The position numbers and the translations under genes were made by a program. The notes below the pieces were generated by a model. That model did no database searches and was not told the origin of the DNA. It saw only the letters and a list, made by a program, of their open reading frames with translations. This document shows, in pieces, positions 23,252 through 31,890 of a stretch of DNA of 64,000 bases (position 1 is its first letter; the number at the start of each line of letters is the position of its first letter). This stretch comes from JABJAG01 sp965222215 (GTDB lineage: Bacteria; Pseudomonadota; Alphaproteobacteria; UBA6615): assembly GCA_965222215.1 (NCBI GenBank), contig OZ244931.1, positions 1,674,001 through 1,738,000 on the forward strand, read 5' to 3'.

Positions 23252-24883
23252 ATGGCGACGCGGTTTATTTTCATCACGGGCGGTGTCGTTTCCTCACTGG
23301 GTAAGGGTCTGGCGTCCGCTGCTTTGGGCGCACTGCTCCAGGCGCGTGGATATCGTGTGCGCGTCCGAAAGCTCGATCCGTACCTGAATGTGGATCCGGG
23401 AACGATGAGCCCGTTTGAGCATGGTGAAGTCTTCGTCACCGACGACGGTGCCGAGACTGATCTCGACCTTGGACACTATGAGCGGTTCACGGGCGTTTCC
23501 GCGACTCAATCCGACAACGTGACCACCGGCCGCATCTATTCGGATGTTCTGGGGCGCGAACGCCGGGGCGATTACCTGGGCGGCACGGTTCAGGTCATTC
23601 CGCATGTCACCGATGCCATCAAGAATTTCGTGACGGCGGACCTGCACGGCGAAGATTTCGTGATCTGCGAGATCGGCGGGACCGTGGGCGATATCGAAAG
23701 CCTTCCGTTTCTCGAAGCGATCCGGCAATTGGGCAACGAACTCGGCGCGGAACGGGCGATGTTCGTGCATCTCACGCTGGTGCCCTATCTGGCGTCCTCG
23801 GGGGAACTGAAAACCAAGCCGACGCAGCATTCGGTGATGGAACTGCAGCGCGTCGGTATCCGGCCCCATGTGATCCTGTGCCGCTGTGACCGCCCGATTC
23901 CGGACGGTGAGCGCAACAAGATCGCGCTGTTCTGCAACATCCGGGCCGAAGCCGTGGTGCCGGCCATCGACATCGACACCATCTACCAGGTCCCGGTCTC
24001 GTATCACGAGGAGGGCTTCGACACGCAGGTTCTCCAGCACTTCCGGCTGGATGCGGAAACAAAACCGGATCTCGCGACGTGGCACAGGATCGTCGAGCGG
24101 GTGCGCGTGCCGGACGGCGATGTGAGCATTGCGGTGGTCGGCAAGTACACCGACCTGCCGGATGCCTATAAATCCCTGTCGGAAGCCCTTGTCCACGGCG
24201 GTATTGCCAACAACGCGCGGGTCAACCTCGACTGGATTTCGTCGGAAATCTTCGAGGAAGAGGACGCCGTTGAACATCTGAACGGGGTCCACGGCATACT
24301 CGTGCCCGGCGGTTTCGGCGAACGCGGCGCCGAGGGAAAGATCGAGGCGGCCCGCTTTGCGCGCGAGCATAACGTGCCGTATTTCGGCATCTGTTTCGGG
24401 ATGCAGATGGCCGTTATCGAGGCCGCAAGGAACCTCGCGGGCCTGAAAACGGCCGGTTCCACCGAGTTCGGGACCTGCGAGCACCCGGTTGTCGGCCTGA
24501 TGACCGAATGGCAGCGCGGCAGCGACACCGAAACGCGCGCCGCGGGCGACAATCTCGGAGGCACGATGCGTCTGGGCGCTTATCCGGCGCACCTGAAGCC
24601 GCGTTCGCACATCGCGGAAATCTACGGCATCAACGAGATCGCCGAGCGCCACCGGCACCGGTACGAAGTGAATATCAACTATCGCGAGCAGCTTGAGGCC
24701 GCGGGCCTGATATTTTCGGGGACGTCGCCGGACGGCGTCCTGCCGGAGACGGTGGAGCTGCCGGACCATCCCTGGTTCATCGGTGTCCAGTACCACCCGG
24801 AACTGAAGTCCAAACCATTCGAACCGCACCCGCTGTTCAGCTCTTTTGTTGCCGCCGCCCTCAATCAGTCGCGGCTGGTCTAG
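23252..24883 (+). CDS. pyrG: CTP synthase
   Basis: Makes CTP from UTP, ATP and glutamine. The 543-aa protein has an N-terminal synthetase domain starting FIFITGGVVSSLGKGLASAA, with the nucleotide-site KLDPYLNVDPGTMSPFEHGE. The C-terminal amidotransferase domain holds the nucleophile in FGICFGMQMAVIEAARN and the His/Glu pair in VQYHPELKSKPFEPHPLF. The ATG overlaps no other gene; the gap to kdsA is 3 bases. Confidence 0.98.
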   Translation: MATRFIFITGGVVSSLGKGLASAALGALLQARGYRVRVRKLDPYLNVDPGTMSPFEHGEVFVTDDGAETDLDLGHYERFTGVSATQSDNVTTGRIYSDVLGRERRGDYLGGTVQVIPHVTDAIKNFVTADLHGEDFVICEIGGTVGDIESLPFLEAIRQLGNELGAERAMFVHLTLVPYLASSGELKTKPTQHSVMELQRVGIRPHVILCRCDRPIPDGERNKIALFCNIRAEAVVPAIDIDTIYQVPVSYHEEGFDTQVLQHFRLDAETKPDLATWHRIVERVRVPDGDVSIAVVGKYTDLPDAYKSLSEALVHGGIANNARVNLDWISSEIFEEEDAVEHLNGVHGILVPGGFGERGAEGKIEAARFAREHNVPYFGICFGMQMAVIEAARNLAGLKTAGSTEFGTCEHPVVGLMTEWQRGSDTETRAAGDNLGGTMRLGAYPAHLKPRSHIAEIYGINEIAERHRHRYEVNINYREQLEAAGLIFSGTSPDGVLPETVELPDHPWFIGVQYHPELKSKPFEPHPLFSSFVAAALNQSRLV

Positions 24884-24886
24884 GCC

Positions 24887-25729
24887 ATGACGGATGTCCC
24901 GATCGGCGCGCTGACGCTGGGCAATGACAAGCCGCTGACCCTGATCGCCGGGCCGTGCCAGCTCGAATCCCGCGAACACGGACTGGAAATGAGTGCGGCG
25001 TTGAAGGAAATGACCGACAAGCTCGGCATCGGCCTCATCTACAAAACCAGCTTCGACAAGGCCAACCGCACCTCGATCAAGACCGCGAGGGGGCTCGGGC
25101 TCGAGGAAAGCCTGCCGATATTCGCGGAAATCCGGGAAAAAACCGGCCTGCCGATTTTGACGGATGTGCACGCGCCGGAGCAGTGCGCACAGGTCGCGGA
25201 AGCGGCCGACGTCCTGCAGATACCCGCGTTTCTTTGCCGCCAGACCGATCTCGTGGTCGCCGCGGCCGAAACGGGCAGAGCCCTGCACATCAAGAAAGGC
25301 CAGTTCCTGGCGCCGTGGGACATGAAGAATGTCGTCGGCAAGGCGTTCGAGGCGGGCAATCGGAACGTTCTCGTGTGCGAGCGCGGGGCGAGTTTCGGAT
25401 ACAACACGCTCGTCTCGGACATGCGCGCGTTGCCGATCATGGCGGCCCAGACCGGCTGCCCGGTCATTTTCGACGCGACGCATTCGGTCCAGCAGCCCGG
25501 CGGGCAGGGCGCATCGAGCGGCGGTCAGCGCGAGTTTGCCCCGGTTCTGGCGCGCGCGGCGGTGGCGATCGGCGTGGCCGGCGTGTTCATGGAAACCCAT
25601 GAGGACCCCGACAATGCGCCCAGCGATGGCCCGAACATGATCCATCTCAGGGACATGCCGGCGATCCTGGAGACGCTTATGGCCATCGACGCGATTGCAA
25701 AGGCCGATCCCGTCCATATTGGCGGCTGA
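24887..25729 (+). CDS. kdsA: 3-deoxy-8-phosphooctulonate synthase
   Basis: Condenses phosphoenolpyruvate with arabinose 5-phosphate to KDO 8-phosphate for the LPS inner core. The 280-aa barrel has LIAGPCQLESREHGLEMS, YKTSFDKANRTSIKT, FLCRQTDLVVAAA, KGQFLAPWDMKNVVGK and FDATHSVQQPGG followed by SGGQREFAPVLARAAVA. It starts 3 bases after pyrG, so they are one transcript. PEP for it comes from enolase, encoded next. Confidence 0.97.
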   Translation: MTDVPIGALTLGNDKPLTLIAGPCQLESREHGLEMSAALKEMTDKLGIGLIYKTSFDKANRTSIKTARGLGLEESLPIFAEIREKTGLPILTDVHAPEQCAQVAEAADVLQIPAFLCRQTDLVVAAAETGRALHIKKGQFLAPWDMKNVVGKAFEAGNRNVLVCERGASFGYNTLVSDMRALPIMAAQTGCPVIFDATHSVQQPGGQGASSGGQREFAPVLARAAVAIGVAGVFMETHEDPDNAPSDGPNMIHLRDMPAILETLMAIDAIAKADPVHIGG

Positions 25730-25806
25730 TGCGTTTCACTTTTCCCCGGTGCGGCGAAGCGTTCGGGAGCGGCGTGCTGGCCGGGGGTGGACTGAAAATG
25801 GACATA

Positions 25807-25825
25807 CAGGCCCGGCAAAGGCCTG
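25807..25825 (+). other. Hairpin in the eno leader
   Basis: CAGGCC-CGGCAAA-GGCCTG forms a perfect 6-bp stem ending 21 bases before the eno ATG. GGTTTGTG follows, which is a poor T-run, so it may be a weak kdsA terminator or an mRNA leader structure near the eno ribosome site (GAGGAGAG). Confidence 0.35.
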
Positions 25826-25846
25826 GTTTGTGATGAGGAGAGTTCG

Positions 25847-27127
25847 ATGAGCGCTATCGCCGATATCGTTGCGCGGGAAATCATGGACAGCCGGGGCAAC
25901 CCGACCGTGGAGGTCGACGTCAGCCTCGAAAGCGGGGCCTTCGGGCGTGCTGCGGTACCGTCAGGTGCGTCCACGGGCGCCTACGAGGCGGTCGAGCGGC
26001 GCGACGGTGACAAGGCCCGCTTCGGGGGCAAGGGCGTCCTGGGGGCGGTCGAGGCCGTGAATACGGAGATTTTCGAGGCCCTTTCCGGCATGGATGCCGA
26101 CGAACAGGAGTATCTCGACCAGGTGATGCGCGACCTCGACGGCACCGACAACAAGGGCCGGCTGGGGGCCAACGCGATCCTGGGGGTCTCGCTGGCGATC
26201 GCGAAATCGGCCGCCGATGACGCGGCGCTGCCGCTCTACCGGTATGTCGGCGGCAGCCATGCGCGGGTCCTGCCGGTGCCGATGATGAACATCGTCAACG
26301 GCGGTGAGCACGCCGACAATCCGATCGATATTCAGGAGTTCATGGTAATGCCCGTCGGGGCGTCGTCGATCGCGGATGCCGTCAGGGTGGGTTCCGAGAT
26401 ATTTCAAACCCTTAAAGGGCAACTCTCAGATGCCGGGCACGGGACGAACGTCGGCGACGAGGGTGGTTTCGCACCGAACCTGAAAAGTTCCGATGAAGCA
26501 CTTGGTTTCATTATGAAATCCATCGAAAAGGCGGGCTATAAACCGGGCGACGACGTGGTCCTCGCTCTCGACGCGGCGTCGACCGAATTCTACGCGGATT
26601 CGAAGTACGAACTGGCGGGTGAGGGGCGCACTCTCGGGTCCGACGAGATGGTCGAATATCTGGTCGATCTGTGCGGGCGCTACCCCATCGTCTCCATCGA
26701 GGACGGCATGGCCGAGGACGACTGGGACGGGTGGGTCGCGCTGACCGGGGCGCTCGGTGACAAGGTTCAGCTCGTCGGCGACGACCTGTTCGTCACCAAT
26801 CCGGCGCGCCTGCGCGACGGCATCGCGAAGGGGGCCGCGAACTCGATCCTGGTGAAGGTCAACCAGATCGGCACCCTTTCCGAGACCCTCGACGCCGTGG
26901 AGACGGCGCACAAGGCGTCCTATACCGCCGTCATGTCCCACCGTTCGGGTGAGACCGAGGATGCCACGATCGCGGACCTCGCGGTGGCGACGAACTGCGG
27001 TCAGATCAAGACGGGCTCGCTGAGCCGGTCGGACCGGCTGGCCAAGTACAATCAGCTCATCCGCATCGAGCAGGCGCTCGGTCCGGCGGCCCGTTATGCC
27101 GGCCGCGATGCGTTGAACGTGGCGTAG
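25847..27127 (+). CDS. eno: Enolase
   Basis: Interconverts 2-phosphoglycerate and phosphoenolpyruvate in glycolysis. The 426-aa protein shows MDSRGNPTVEVDV, MNIVNGGEHADNPIDIQEF, the metal-binding PIVSIEDGMAEDDWDGW and LVGDDLFVTN, and the signature ILVKVNQIGTLSETLDAV, followed by the SHRSGETED loop. The start has GAGGAGAG 5 bases upstream. Some bacterial enolases are part of the RNA degradosome, but nothing here speaks to that. Confidence 0.98.
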   Translation: MSAIADIVAREIMDSRGNPTVEVDVSLESGAFGRAAVPSGASTGAYEAVERRDGDKARFGGKGVLGAVEAVNTEIFEALSGMDADEQEYLDQVMRDLDGTDNKGRLGANAILGVSLAIAKSAADDAALPLYRYVGGSHARVLPVPMMNIVNGGEHADNPIDIQEFMVMPVGASSIADAVRVGSEIFQTLKGQLSDAGHGTNVGDEGGFAPNLKSSDEALGFIMKSIEKAGYKPGDDVVLALDAASTEFYADSKYELAGEGRTLGSDEMVEYLVDLCGRYPIVSIEDGMAEDDWDGWVALTGALGDKVQLVGDDLFVTNPARLRDGIAKGAANSILVKVNQIGTLSETLDAVETAHKASYTAVMSHRSGETEDATIADLAVATNCGQIKTGSLSRSDRLAKYNQLIRIEQALGPAARYAGRDALNVA

Positions 27128-27271
27128 ACGTGCGCAAAACATTGCCGGGATGAGTCCAAAACGAGAACTCTGAGTCGTTTTTGCAACAGTTTTGCGGCTT
27201 ATCCCAAAGAATTGGAATCAAACGGGAAATCCACGTTGACCCGGCGAGTCGGGCTGTGATTCCTTTTCGGC

Positions 27272-27604
27272 ATGGCTGTGATCGACGAAATCAGGTTCCG
27301 CGCCCGCTCGGCTCTCTGGCCGATCGTCGGGGCGATCCTGCTGTCGTATTTCTCCTACCACATGGTACAGGGCGAACAGGGGGTCCTGTCGCTGCTGCAG
27401 CTGAAGGCGAAGGTCGAGCAGGCGGAAAGCCTGCACGCCGGACTGCGCGCCGAACGCCTGGAGCTTGAAACCCGCGTCGCGCTTCTCCGTCCGGACAGTC
27501 TCGATCCCGACATGATCGAGGAGCGGGCCCGGGTGATGCTCAACTTCGCCCATCCCGACGAAGTGGTGATCCTCCAGGGCGAGCGGTCCGGTAACATCCG
27601 GTAA
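27272..27604 (+). CDS. ftsB: Septum formation initiator FtsB/DivIC family protein
   Basis: A 110-aa bitopic cell-division protein. One membrane helix (LWPIVGAILLSYFSYHMV, ~15-33) is followed by a coiled coil (LQLKAKVEQAESLHAGLRAERLELETRVALL) and the short conserved end DMIEERARVMLNFAHPDE. It should join FtsL and FtsQ in the divisome. The position between eno and pdhA is the common one in alphaproteobacteria and supports the call. Confidence 0.9.
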   Translation: MAVIDEIRFRARSALWPIVGAILLSYFSYHMVQGEQGVLSLLQLKAKVEQAESLHAGLRAERLELETRVALLRPDSLDPDMIEERARVMLNFAHPDEVVILQGERSGNIR

Positions 27605-27788
27605 GACTGCTGCCCTCGCGCGAACGAATGTTTCGCGGCAAAATCCCATAATTAACTGAATATCGGTAAAATTGCGGTTTTTCGCGGATTTCTGAGGCTT
27701 TCAGGACGATAGTTCTTGTCGCACCGGCCCTTTTCACCTACTTGTCGATGCTATCCGATCGCAGGATCAGGTCTTAAGGGGGAGTTCC

Positions 27789-28850
27789 ATGGCGCGAAAA
27801 CCTGCCACGAAAACCACTCGCAGCAAGTCCAAGGCTACCGGTAACCGGCGCAAATCGGGCGCCGCGGGCAAACCCGACTATAAATCCTACAAGGCCGACC
27901 AGCTTCTCGATTTCTACCGCGAAATGCTCCTGATCCGGCGGTTCGAGGAAAAGGCCGGCCAGATGTACGGCATGGGCCTGATCGGCGGTTTCTGCCACCT
28001 CTACATCGGCCAGGAGGCCGTCGTCGTCGGCATGCAGGAGGCGCTCGAGGAGCAGGATTCGGTCATCACCACCTACCGCGACCACGGCCACATGCTGGCG
28101 TGCGGCATGGACCCCAAGGGCGTGATGGCGGAGCTGACCGGGCGCGAGGGCGGCTACTCCAAGGGCAAGGGCGGCTCGATGCACATGTTCTCCAAGGAGA
28201 AGAATTTCTACGGCGGGCACGGCATCGTCGGCGCCAACCTGCCGCTCGGCACCGGGATCGCGTTCGCGCACAAGTACGAGGAAGACAACGGTCTCTGCCT
28301 GACCTACTTCGGCGACGGCGCGTCGAACCAGGGCCAGGTCTACGAATCCTTCAACATGGCGGCGCTGTGGGATCTCCCGGTGATCTACATCATCGAGAAC
28401 AACCGCTACGGCATGGGGACCTCGGTCGAGCGCGCGTCGGCCGAGACGGATCTCGCCAACCGGGGCGAGGCGTTCGGCATTCCCGGCAAGCAGATCGACG
28501 GCATGGACGTCGTGAAGGTTTATGAGGGCGGCCGCGAAGCCGTCGACTATGTGCGCTCCGGCAAGGGGCCGTACATCCTCGAGATGCAGACCTACCGCTA
28601 CCGCGGCCACTCCATGTCGGACCCGGCGAAGTACCGCACGAAGGAAGAGGTCCAGAAGATGCGGACCGAGAAGGATCCCATCGAGACGCTCAAGGCCGTG
28701 CTGATCGACCTGGGCCACGCCGAAGAGGACGCGCTCAAGGCGATGGACAAGGAAGTTCGCGAGCAGGTGAACGCGGCGGCGGACTTCGCGCAGGAAAGCC
28801 CGGAGCCCGATCCGTCGGAGCTCTACACAGACATCCTGATCGAAGCCTGA
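27789..28850 (+). CDS. pdhA: Pyruvate dehydrogenase E1 component subunit alpha
   Basis: Thiamine-diphosphate-dependent decarboxylase half of the pyruvate dehydrogenase complex. The 353-aa protein has a basic, low-complexity N-terminus, then YREMLLIRRFEEKAGQMYGM, the TPP/Mg motif GDGASNQGQVYESFNMAAL ending ENNRYGMGTS, and YRYRGHSMSDPAKYR corresponding to the phosphorylation-loop region of the mitochondrial enzyme. AAGGGGGAG lies before the ATG. It opens the pdhA-pdhB-pdhC-lpd-lipA unit, with a 184-base spacer from ftsB that should carry its promoter. Confidence 0.97.
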   Translation: MARKPATKTTRSKSKATGNRRKSGAAGKPDYKSYKADQLLDFYREMLLIRRFEEKAGQMYGMGLIGGFCHLYIGQEAVVVGMQEALEEQDSVITTYRDHGHMLACGMDPKGVMAELTGREGGYSKGKGGSMHMFSKEKNFYGGHGIVGANLPLGTGIAFAHKYEEDNGLCLTYFGDGASNQGQVYESFNMAALWDLPVIYIIENNRYGMGTSVERASAETDLANRGEAFGIPGKQIDGMDVVKVYEGGREAVDYVRSGKGPYILEMQTYRYRGHSMSDPAKYRTKEEVQKMRTEKDPIETLKAVLIDLGHAEEDALKAMDKEVREQVNAAADFAQESPEPDPSELYTDILIEA

Positions 28851-28878
28851 TCGCGGCCGGCGCAAGGGGAGCAGAACC

Positions 28879-30336
28879 ATGCCCATCGAAGTACTCATGC
28901 CGGCGCTGTCGCCGACGATGACCGAAGGAAATCTCGCCCGCTGGCTCAAGTCCGAGGGCGACAGCATTTCGCCCGGCGACGTGATCGCGGAAATCGAAAC
29001 CGACAAGGCGACCATGGAGGTCGAGGCGGTCGACGAGGGCACGCTTGGCAAGATCCTCGTCGAGGAGGGTGCGGAAGACGTGGCGGTCAACACGCCGATT
29101 GCCGTGATCCTCGAAGACGGCGAGAGCGCGGACGACATCGATGATTCCTCGTCGCCGGCGCCGGCGAACGATTCAGAACCCGCCGACGATGAAGACGACG
29201 ACAGCCCCTCGGCCCGCGCGGCGAAGGCGATGGAATCGATCGAGCCCGAACCGGAAGGCGACGGCGACTCCGACGGAGATTCCGGTCCGGAGGTCTCTGT
29301 CCTCCTGGAAATGTCCGCGCCGCCGCCGCCGGAGGTGGACTACGACGGCGAGACCTCGGAAATGACGGTCCGCGAAGCGCTGCGCGACGCCATGGCCGAG
29401 GAGATGCGTTCCGACGGCAAAGTTTTCCTGATGGGCGAGGAAGTCGCCCAGTATCAGGGCGCCTACAAGGTGAGCCAGGGCCTGCTGGAAGAATTCGGCG
29501 AGAAGCGGGTCATCGACACGCCGATCACCGAGCAGGGCTTCGCCGGCCTCGGTGTCGGCGCGGCCTTCCGGGGCCTGAAGCCGATCGTCGAGTTCATGAC
29601 GTTCAACTTCGCGATGCAGGCGATCGACCAGATCATCAACTCGGCGGGCAAGACCCTTTACATGTCGGGCGGCCAGATGGACGTGCCGATCGTGTTTCGC
29701 GGCCCCAACGGCGCAGCGGCGCGTGTCGGGGCCCAGCATTCGCAGTGTTATGCGAGCTGGTACGGCCACTGCCCCGGCCTGAAGGTCGTCGCGCCATACT
29801 CGGGCGCGGACGCGAAGGGTCTCCTCAAGTCCGCCATCCGCGACCCCAACCCGATCATCTTCCTCGAGAACGAGATGCTCTACGGCCAGAGTTTCGAGGT
29901 GCCGACCGACGACGATTACACCGTGCCGATTGGCCGGGCGAAGGTTCTTCGCGAAGGCGACGACGTCACGATCACGGCGTTCTCGCTGATGGTCGGCCGC
30001 GCGCTCGAGGCCGCGGAAATGCTGTCCGCCGAGGGTATCGAGGCCGAGGTCATCGATCTGCGGACGATCCGGCCGCTCGACACGCACACGATTGTGGAGT
30101 CCGTGAAACGTACGAACCGGATCGTGTCCGTGGAAGAGGGCTGGCCCTACGCCGGCATCGGGTCGGAGATCGGCATGCGCATGATGGAGGAGGCGTTCGA
30201 TTATCTCGACGCCCCGGTTGTCCGCGTCACCGGAGAAGACGTGCCGATGCCGTATGCCGCGAACCTGGAGGCGCTCGCGCTGCCGCAGGCGGACCGGATC
30301 GCGGCCGCCGCCAAGCGCGTTTGCTACAAGGACTAG
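28879..30336 (+). CDS. pdhB: Pyruvate dehydrogenase E1 subunit beta with N-terminal lipoyl domain
   Basis: The 485-aa protein has two parts. Residues 1-80 are a biotinyl/lipoyl domain with the lipoylation Lys in EIETDKATMEVEAVDEG. An acidic Ala/Asp/Glu/Pro linker runs to about residue 155. The E1-beta transketolase-like domain follows, with MTVREALRDAMAEEM, VIDTPITEQGFAGLGVGAAF and FRGPNGAAARVGAQHSQ. The extra lipoyl domain on E1-beta is an alphaproteobacterial trait. It nearly duplicates the lipoyl domain of the downstream pdhC. Confidence 0.97.
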   Translation: MPIEVLMPALSPTMTEGNLARWLKSEGDSISPGDVIAEIETDKATMEVEAVDEGTLGKILVEEGAEDVAVNTPIAVILEDGESADDIDDSSSPAPANDSEPADDEDDDSPSARAAKAMESIEPEPEGDGDSDGDSGPEVSVLLEMSAPPPPEVDYDGETSEMTVREALRDAMAEEMRSDGKVFLMGEEVAQYQGAYKVSQGLLEEFGEKRVIDTPITEQGFAGLGVGAAFRGLKPIVEFMTFNFAMQAIDQIINSAGKTLYMSGGQMDVPIVFRGPNGAAARVGAQHSQCYASWYGHCPGLKVVAPYSGADAKGLLKSAIRDPNPIIFLENEMLYGQSFEVPTDDDYTVPIGRAKVLREGDDVTITAFSLMVGRALEAAEMLSAEGIEAEVIDLRTIRPLDTHTIVESVKRTNRIVSVEEGWPYAGIGSEIGMRMMEEAFDYLDAPVVRVTGEDVPMPYAANLEALALPQADRIAAAAKRVCYKD

Positions 30337-30500
30337 GCGGTGAATTCCAAAACCATCGGCCCGATTGGCAGAAACCGGCGCTTTGGTGCCGGCCAATGCA
30401 GGCATATTGCGCAAAAGGCTTTGAGGCCGACGCATTTCGCAACACACCGCGCGGAGCGCCTTCATAGAATGCCGGTGATTTCGTTTCAGGGGGACGTCTG

Positions 30501-31844
30501 ATGCCTATTCCCATTCTCATGCCCGCACTCTCGCCGACGATGACGGAGGGCAATCTTGCCCGCTGGCTCAAGGCGGAGGGCGACAGCGTCGCGCCGGGCG
30601 ACATCATCGCCGAGATCGAGACCGACAAGGCGACGATGGAGGTCGAATCCGTCGACGAGGGCACGCTGGGCAAAATCCTCGTCGAGGAGGGCGCTGAAGA
30701 GGTTGCGGTCAACACGCCCATCGCGGTCCTTCTGGAAGAAGGCGAGGACGAGTCCGCGCTGGACGATTTCGATGCCGGCGATGCCGCGCCCGCGCCGAAG
30801 AAGCCGGATGATGGCGAGAGCGGCAAGGAACAGGCGGAAGGCGGCAAATCGTCGAGCGAAGAATCGTCAGGCGAAAGCAAATCGAACGGCGGGGCGAAGG
30901 CGTCCGCACCCGACGAGGGCGGCGACGTGCCGCCCGCACCGCGCGGCGAGGACGGAGAACGCATCTTCGCCAGCCCGCTGGCACGCCGTCTGGCCGCACA
31001 GCAGGGGATCGACCTCGCGGACGTGAAGGGCACTGGTCCACACGGCCGCGTCGTCAAGGCGGATATCGAATCCTACGCGGGCACATCCAAAAAAGCCGAA
31101 GCGGCACGGGACGAGGACAAGGCCGCCCCGGCGCCGCAGGCAGCCGAGGGCGATGCGGAATTCGAGATCGTCAAGCCGTCGAACATGCGCAAGGTCATAG
31201 CCGAGCGCATGACGGCGTCGAAGCAGGAGGTCCCGCATTTCTACCTGACGGTGGATTGCGAGATCGACAAGCTGCTGGCCGCGCGCAAGGACCTGAATGC
31301 CCGGGCCAAAGACGGCGAGTTCAAGATCTCCGTCAACGACATGGTGATCAAGGCGGCGGCCGTGGCCCTGATGCAGGTGCCGCGCGCCAATGCCGGGTGG
31401 TCGGACGAAGGCATTAAAATTTTCAAGAGCGCCGACATCTCGGTAGCCGTCGCCATCGACGAGGGCCTCATCACGCCGATCGTTCGGCGTGCCGAGACCA
31501 AGGGCCTCCGCAGGATTTCAGAGGAAATGGGCGACCTTGCCGCGCGGGCCCGCGAGGGCAAACTTGCGCCCGAGGAGTTCCAGGGCGGCACATTCACGAT
31601 TTCCAACCTGGGCATGTACGGCGTGAAGCATTTCGAGGCCGTCATCAACCAGCCGCAGGGCGCGATCCTCGCGGTCGGCGCGGGCGAGCAGCGCCCGGTC
31701 GTGAAGGACGGCGCATTGGCTGTCGCGACAGTGATGTCGCTCACCCTCTCGGTCGATCACCGCGCGCTCGATGGCGCGATCGGGGCCGAGTACCTGTCGG
31801 TGCTCAAGGGCCTGATCGAGGATCCGATGGGGCTTCTGCTCTAG
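30501..31844 (+). CDS. pdhC: Dihydrolipoamide acetyltransferase, pyruvate dehydrogenase E2
   Basis: Core of the complex: transfers acetyl from its lipoyl arm to CoA. Domains in the 447-aa protein are a lipoyl domain (1-80, EIETDKATMEVESVDEG), an acidic linker (~85-150), a peripheral-subunit-binding domain (ASPLARRLAAQQGIDLADV and GTGPHGRVVKADI, ~155-190), a second linker, and the catalytic domain ending with the active-site motif DHRALDGAIGAEYL. The 164-base gap after pdhB holds no gene I can support. The ATG at 30501 has GGGGGACG upstream. Confidence 0.97.
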   Translation: MPIPILMPALSPTMTEGNLARWLKAEGDSVAPGDIIAEIETDKATMEVESVDEGTLGKILVEEGAEEVAVNTPIAVLLEEGEDESALDDFDAGDAAPAPKKPDDGESGKEQAEGGKSSSEESSGESKSNGGAKASAPDEGGDVPPAPRGEDGERIFASPLARRLAAQQGIDLADVKGTGPHGRVVKADIESYAGTSKKAEAARDEDKAAPAPQAAEGDAEFEIVKPSNMRKVIAERMTASKQEVPHFYLTVDCEIDKLLAARKDLNARAKDGEFKISVNDMVIKAAAVALMQVPRANAGWSDEGIKIFKSADISVAVAIDEGLITPIVRRAETKGLRRISEEMGDLAARAREGKLAPEEFQGGTFTISNLGMYGVKHFEAVINQPQGAILAVGAGEQRPVVKDGALAVATVMSLTLSVDHRALDGAIGAEYLSVLKGLIEDPMGLLL

Positions 31845-31890
31845 CGCCTGACGCCGTTTCGGCACCACGAACGTCCGCGAGGGGATATCC

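Noticed and set aside
23294..25717. Very long (807-codon) open frame antisense to pyrG and kdsA
   Set aside because: High third-position GC of the real genes keeps the opposite frame open. The translation has no domain signature and is Arg/His/Asp-rich in a shadow pattern.
27128..27271. Rho-independent terminator after eno
   Set aside because: AAAACGA...TCGTTTTT can pair, but the stem is AT-rich and weak, so I did not list it.
30337..30500. A small gene between pdhB and pdhC
   Set aside because: Short frames there lack a ribosome site and any recognisable protein pattern; it looks like plain spacer.
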